Source: a virus. From it: a stretch of 26,810 nt of DNA. The stretch is taken from IMG/VR virus record IMGVR_UViG_3300010388_000035, positions 1 to 26,810 of that record; one strand, 5' to 3'. The notes under the pieces are model-generated. The model was not told the origin of the DNA. It ran no database searches and saw only the letters and a program-made list of their open reading frames with translations. Shown here one piece after another: positions 24,408-26,810 of the stretch. Made by a program: the position numbers and the translations under genes. Within the stretch, counting starts at the first letter, position 1. Every line of letters starts with the position of its first letter.

Positions 24408-25780
24408 GCATAGAACGAGATTTACGTAGAGCCTTTAAAGGTGGCGGCGCTGCTACTGACCCATATTGGAATAACGTATCTGCACTTGTGCTTACAAACA
24501 GTACAGGGCCCACAAGTAATAAAACAGCAGTTGATGAAACAGGTGGCGTTACGTTTAGCATCGGCACAAGTACAACAGGTGGTCCAGCATACTCATACCT
24601 AAGCCCATTTACAAATAGCCCAGGTAGTTATTATAGTTCTGCTACTATGGGCGGTAGCGGATTAAAATCATCAGCAAATACTAACTTAAATTTCGCAGGA
24701 GACTTTACAGTTGAATGTTGGGCAATGATACCGAGTGGTACAAGTTTGAGCGGGTATCCTAGTCCCATAATCAATGGTGACAACGCAGGTTTCTTTGCGT
24801 ACGGACCAACTGCAGGATATTGGAGTGCTAATTCATATGGCGGCGTAATCGGTTATGCATTCAATAGTGCTATTGCTAGTAACGATGGCGTTTGGCGTCA
24901 TCTAGCATTGTCACGTAGTGGAACTAGTTTACGTTTCTTTATTGATGGTACACAAATTGGTACCACTGCGACCGCATCGGGTACTACTAACTATAGTGGT
25001 AGTAACTTTATGTGCGGAGTAGGATCAGGCCCAGGCGCAGGTGATAACCAATGTCCAGGATATATCAGCAACGTAAGATTCAGCAACTCAGCAAGATACA
25101 CTAGTAACTTCACACCACCTACATCAAAATTCACAGTTGATGCAAATACTAAATTCTTATGGTTAGGCAATGCTGCATTCTGGGATGTAAGTACAATTAA
25201 AAATACAATCACTCAGTTACCAGCGACTACTGTTGTTCAGAATTCTAGTATTAAGAAATGGTCTACTTTAAACAGTATTGAAAGTTCTGGCACGGCCAAC
25301 TTAAACTCGCTTACTATGCCATCTAATGCTGCGTTTGCATTCTCTGGTTCATATACAATAGAGTTTTGGGTTTACATATCAAGTGCCACTACACAAAATG
25401 CAACTTCAATCCTATTCTATCGTCCAGGTATTATAATTTATTCAAATAGGTCTTCTTATAGTAATGTGTTTAGTGCAGTAGTTGATATTGATGGTAGTAC
25501 CTTTTTAAGTACAGTAAATAGTAAAGACAGTGCATGGCACCATATAGCACTTGTGAGAAATCAAGCAAATGCTAACATGACATACTTCTTTGTTGATGGA
25601 GTCATGTATGGTTCAGCACAACGCAATACTACATACAGTGAAACAATTCAGAATATAGGAAGTAGCGGTGTCCCTAGCGACCAATTAATTGGATACTTAG
25701 ATGAACTTAGAATTACAAAAGGTGTTGCAAGATACACTGCAAACTTTACGCCACCTGCAGCACCATTCCCAACTAGTTAA
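24404..25780 (+). CDS. double LamG (concanavalin A-like) tip protein
   Basis: A 458-residue protein with two LamG domains. Domain 1 (about 20-255): FTVECWAM, WRHLALSR, FFIDGTQIG, YISNVRFSNSARY. Domain 2 (about 265-455): YTIEFWVY, WHHIALVR, FFVDGVMYG, YLDELRITKGVARY. Each ends in NFTPP. A short basic N-terminal segment (ERDLRRAFKGGG) may dock it. It is coupled to the upstream short fibre by ATGA. The pair (short fibre plus LamG protein) repeats the arrangement at 22382/23034, indicating duplication of a two-gene unit. Sugar binding on the host surface is the likely role. Confidence 0.8.
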   Translation: MSIERDLRRAFKGGGAATDPYWNNVSALVLTNSTGPTSNKTAVDETGGVTFSIGTSTTGGPAYSYLSPFTNSPGSYYSSATMGGSGLKSSANTNLNFAGDFTVECWAMIPSGTSLSGYPSPIINGDNAGFFAYGPTAGYWSANSYGGVIGYAFNSAIASNDGVWRHLALSRSGTSLRFFIDGTQIGTTATASGTTNYSGSNFMCGVGSGPGAGDNQCPGYISNVRFSNSARYTSNFTPPTSKFTVDANTKFLWLGNAAFWDVSTIKNTITQLPATTVVQNSSIKKWSTLNSIESSGTANLNSLTMPSNAAFAFSGSYTIEFWVYISSATTQNATSILFYRPGIIIYSNRSSYSNVFSAVVDIDGSTFLSTVNSKDSAWHHIALVRNQANANMTYFFVDGVMYGSAQRNTTYSETIQNIGSSGVPSDQLIGYLDELRITKGVARYTANFTPPAAPFPTS

Positions 25781-25792
25781 TAAGGAAATAAA

Positions 25793-26242
25793 ATGATATA
25801 CGCAAAAGTAATAATGGACGATGTCCAACAAGTAGGAACATTGCAAGAATTGTTCCCTAACACAAGTTTCCCTGATACCGGTGTTGATGGTATGTGGCTA
25901 AGCGAAAATCACATTTTGCCTGTGATTGAGTATAAAGAAACAGACCCTTCAATTGAAAAGGTAGAAGGTTGTGATCCTTATCGTAACGGTCCTGAAGTGC
26001 ATACATTCAGAACTATTCCATTAACACAAGAAGAACAAGAACTATATCAATCAAATAAGATTGTGGCACAATGGAATGGAGTTCGTTATGAACGTGATAT
26101 TAGATTACATGATACAGATTGGTCACAGTTACCTGACGTACCTGAAGCAACTCGTAATAGTTTTGTGGTATATCGTCAAGCACTGAGGGATATCACAACT
26201 CAGACTGACCCATTTAACATAGATTGGCCAACAAAGCCATGA
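25793..26242 (+). CDS. tail fibre assembly / tail assembly chaperone-like protein
   Basis: A 149-residue protein after the fibre genes. The C-terminal half carries the pattern RDIRLHDTDWSQLPDVPEA, YRQALRDI and IDWPTKP, which matches the phage tail assembly chaperone group (Phage_tail_APC-like) usually found with fibre genes. The N-terminal half (IYAKVIMDDVQQVG) is a small beta domain. It probably helps fold or attach the fibres. AAGGAA lies before the start. Its TGA overlaps the next ATG. Confidence 0.8.
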   Translation: MIYAKVIMDDVQQVGTLQELFPNTSFPDTGVDGMWLSENHILPVIEYKETDPSIEKVEGCDPYRNGPEVHTFRTIPLTQEEQELYQSNKIVAQWNGVRYERDIRLHDTDWSQLPDVPEATRNSFVVYRQALRDITTQTDPFNIDWPTKP

Positions 26243-26460
26243 TTGATTTTACTAGCAAGCAATTAAGTTACATTGTACTAAGTCTCGCCGGTATCGGTGG
26301 AGGCGGCTATGTTACGATGAATGGTAAGGTTGATGAAATTGACAAGAAACTTGCAGTAGCAATTAACAGTAGCGACAATACAGTTAGGGCCATGGAAAAG
26401 ATTGAACGTCAGTTAGTTCGTATAGAAGAAAAAATAGACTCTAGGAATAACAAGAGATAA
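26239..26460 (+). CDS. small membrane-anchored coiled-coil protein (lysis-related candidate)
   Basis: A 73-residue protein starting at an ATG that overlaps the upstream stop (ATGA); a TTG at 26224 would add five residues but is less likely. One hydrophobic, glycine-rich segment (9-27, YIVLSLAGIGGGGYVTM) is followed by a charged coiled coil (31-67) with hydrophobic residues at a/d spacing (I55, L59, I62, I66). A short membrane anchor plus coil fits holin- or inner-spanin-like proteins placed after tail genes, but it is shorter than typical Rz proteins. Topology and role are inference. Confidence 0.6.
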   Translation: MIDFTSKQLSYIVLSLAGIGGGGYVTMNGKVDEIDKKLAVAINSSDNTVRAMEKIERQLVRIEEKIDSRNNKR

Positions 26461-26463
26461 ATA
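26456..26463 (+). promoter_or_regulatory. late promoter box GATAAATA at the end of the late operon
   Basis: GATAAATA overlaps the TAA stop of the last + strand gene. No + strand gene follows within the window; the next feature is a gene on the other strand. Initiation near 26469 would yield a short RNA or one antisense to the lipoprotein gene. Confidence 0.42.
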
Positions 26464-26467
26464 AAAT

Positions 26468-26545
26468 TGAGCAGGGTCTCTTGTGAAATCTTAACACCAC
26501 GCCATGGTAATATTCCTTTATATTTGATTCTGCTCACCCATTTTT
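26468..26545 (+). ncRNA. candidate short structured RNA
   Basis: Starting about five bases after the GATAAATA box, TGAGCAG (26468-26474) pairs with CTGCTCA (26530-26536), closing a loop of 55 bases that holds a 5-bp stem (AATAT/ATATT, 26509-26524). A run of five T follows at 26541-26545. Promoter, 5'-to-3' closing stem and T-run together suggest a transcription unit of about 78 nt. No known RNA family is recognised, and the pairing could be chance. Confidence 0.25.
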
Positions 26546-26607
26546 CGCAGGGGTGCTATCGTTCATAATGTTAGTATCTTATTCCTCAAAGGTAGCATCT
26601 CTGCAAC

Positions 26608-26810
26608 TTATTCTTTATTAGGGAACGGTATAATAACTGTTCCCTTTTCTTTTGGTTGCAAAGTTCTAGCAACATTCAAAGAACCTGTAAATCGTTCATG
26701 CTTAGTTGCAACTGAGCCTGACTTGATATAGTAATTTCTCTTTTTCAACTCTTCGGTAGTAATCGTTTCATCAAGCATAATTGTTGCTGACCCACATCCA
26801 CTCAGTAATA
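26608..26810 (-). CDS. partial lipoprotein gene (convergent)
   Basis: An open - strand frame enters from the right edge and ends at 26608. The first visible residues, LLSGCGSA, contain a lipobox (LSGC), so the mature protein would begin at this cysteine and be lipid-anchored; the start of the signal peptide is outside the window. The mature part is 62 residues, mostly hydrophilic (TTEELKKRNYYIKSGSVAT, ending VIIPFPNKE). This is the only - strand gene here and it converges on the late operon. Small lipoproteins in phages act as outer spanins or surface-exclusion factors; neither can be chosen from this sequence. Confidence 0.68.
   Translation of the reverse strand, partial: LLSGCGSATIMLDETITTEELKKRNYYIKSGSVATKHERFTGSLNVARTLQPKEKGTVIIPFPNKE

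Noticed and set aside
26224-26238. Upstream TTG start giving a 78-residue version of the last + strand protein.
   Set aside because: The ATG at 26239 overlaps the upstream stop as ATGA, the usual coupled arrangement in this genome. TTG has no better ribosome site.
26468-26540. Possible tRNA: a 7-bp acceptor-like stem (TGAGCAG/CTGCTCA) followed by C and CCA, 73 bases overall.
   Set aside because: No T-arm can form in the 17 bases before the 3' strand, there is no GTTCRA-like loop, and no D or anticodon arm fits. Kept only as a candidate structured RNA.
26530-26560. CACCC/GGGTG inverted repeat as a terminator for the convergent lipoprotein gene.
   Set aside because: The stem is only 5 bp with an 11-base loop, and no T-run follows on the - strand.

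Overview
This window is the packaging, head, tail and tail-fibre half of a tailed double-stranded DNA phage (Caudoviricetes). It is AT-rich and tightly packed. All complete genes lie on the + strand, and one partial lipoprotein gene enters from the right edge on the - strand. The gene order (terminase, portal, scaffold, capsid, adaptors, tail tube, G/GT chaperones, tape measure, distal tail proteins, J-like hub, fibres) is that of a long, flexible, non-contractile tail (siphovirus type). Fibre repeats and LamG proteins resemble those of aquatic phages, including T4-like cyanophages. This points to a freshwater or marine host, but the sequence does not name it. No integrase, repressor or attachment site is visible.

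Layout. 1-2396: the end of an upstream gene, putative small terminase, large terminase and an overlapping HNH nuclease. 2400-6480: head module, namely portal, a Dps/ferritin-like protein with all four ferroxidase ligands, scaffold and major capsid protein. 6493-7970: head-tail connector, tail terminator and tail tube protein, closed by an 11-bp hairpin with a TTCG loop. 8037-13116: a small unknown protein, tail assembly chaperones joined by a -1 frameshift at GGGAAAG (the lambda G/GT heptamer), a gp10-like protein, tape measure, two distal tail proteins and a GNAT acetyltransferase. 13118-15649: the J-like tail hub. 15692-26242: two parallel fibre cassettes with adaptors, repeat fibres, a propeller-like protein, LamG proteins and a fibre assembly chaperone. 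26239-26460: a small membrane/coiled-coil protein. 26461-26607: no gene, but a candidate short RNA unit.

Regulation. The sequence ATAAATA occurs five times on the + strand, always at a gene end just before the next gene or module. One copy is a perfect T4-type late promoter (TATAAATA) and four are GATAAATA; a weaker variant (ACTAAATA) precedes the chaperones. Both fibre cassettes start with the same 12-mer, AAACGATAAATA, directly after a hairpin whose loop holds the stop codon of the preceding gene. A siphovirus-type tail module driven by T4-type late boxes, carrying a Dps in the head operon and two separately promoted fibre cassettes, is the most notable feature of the window.
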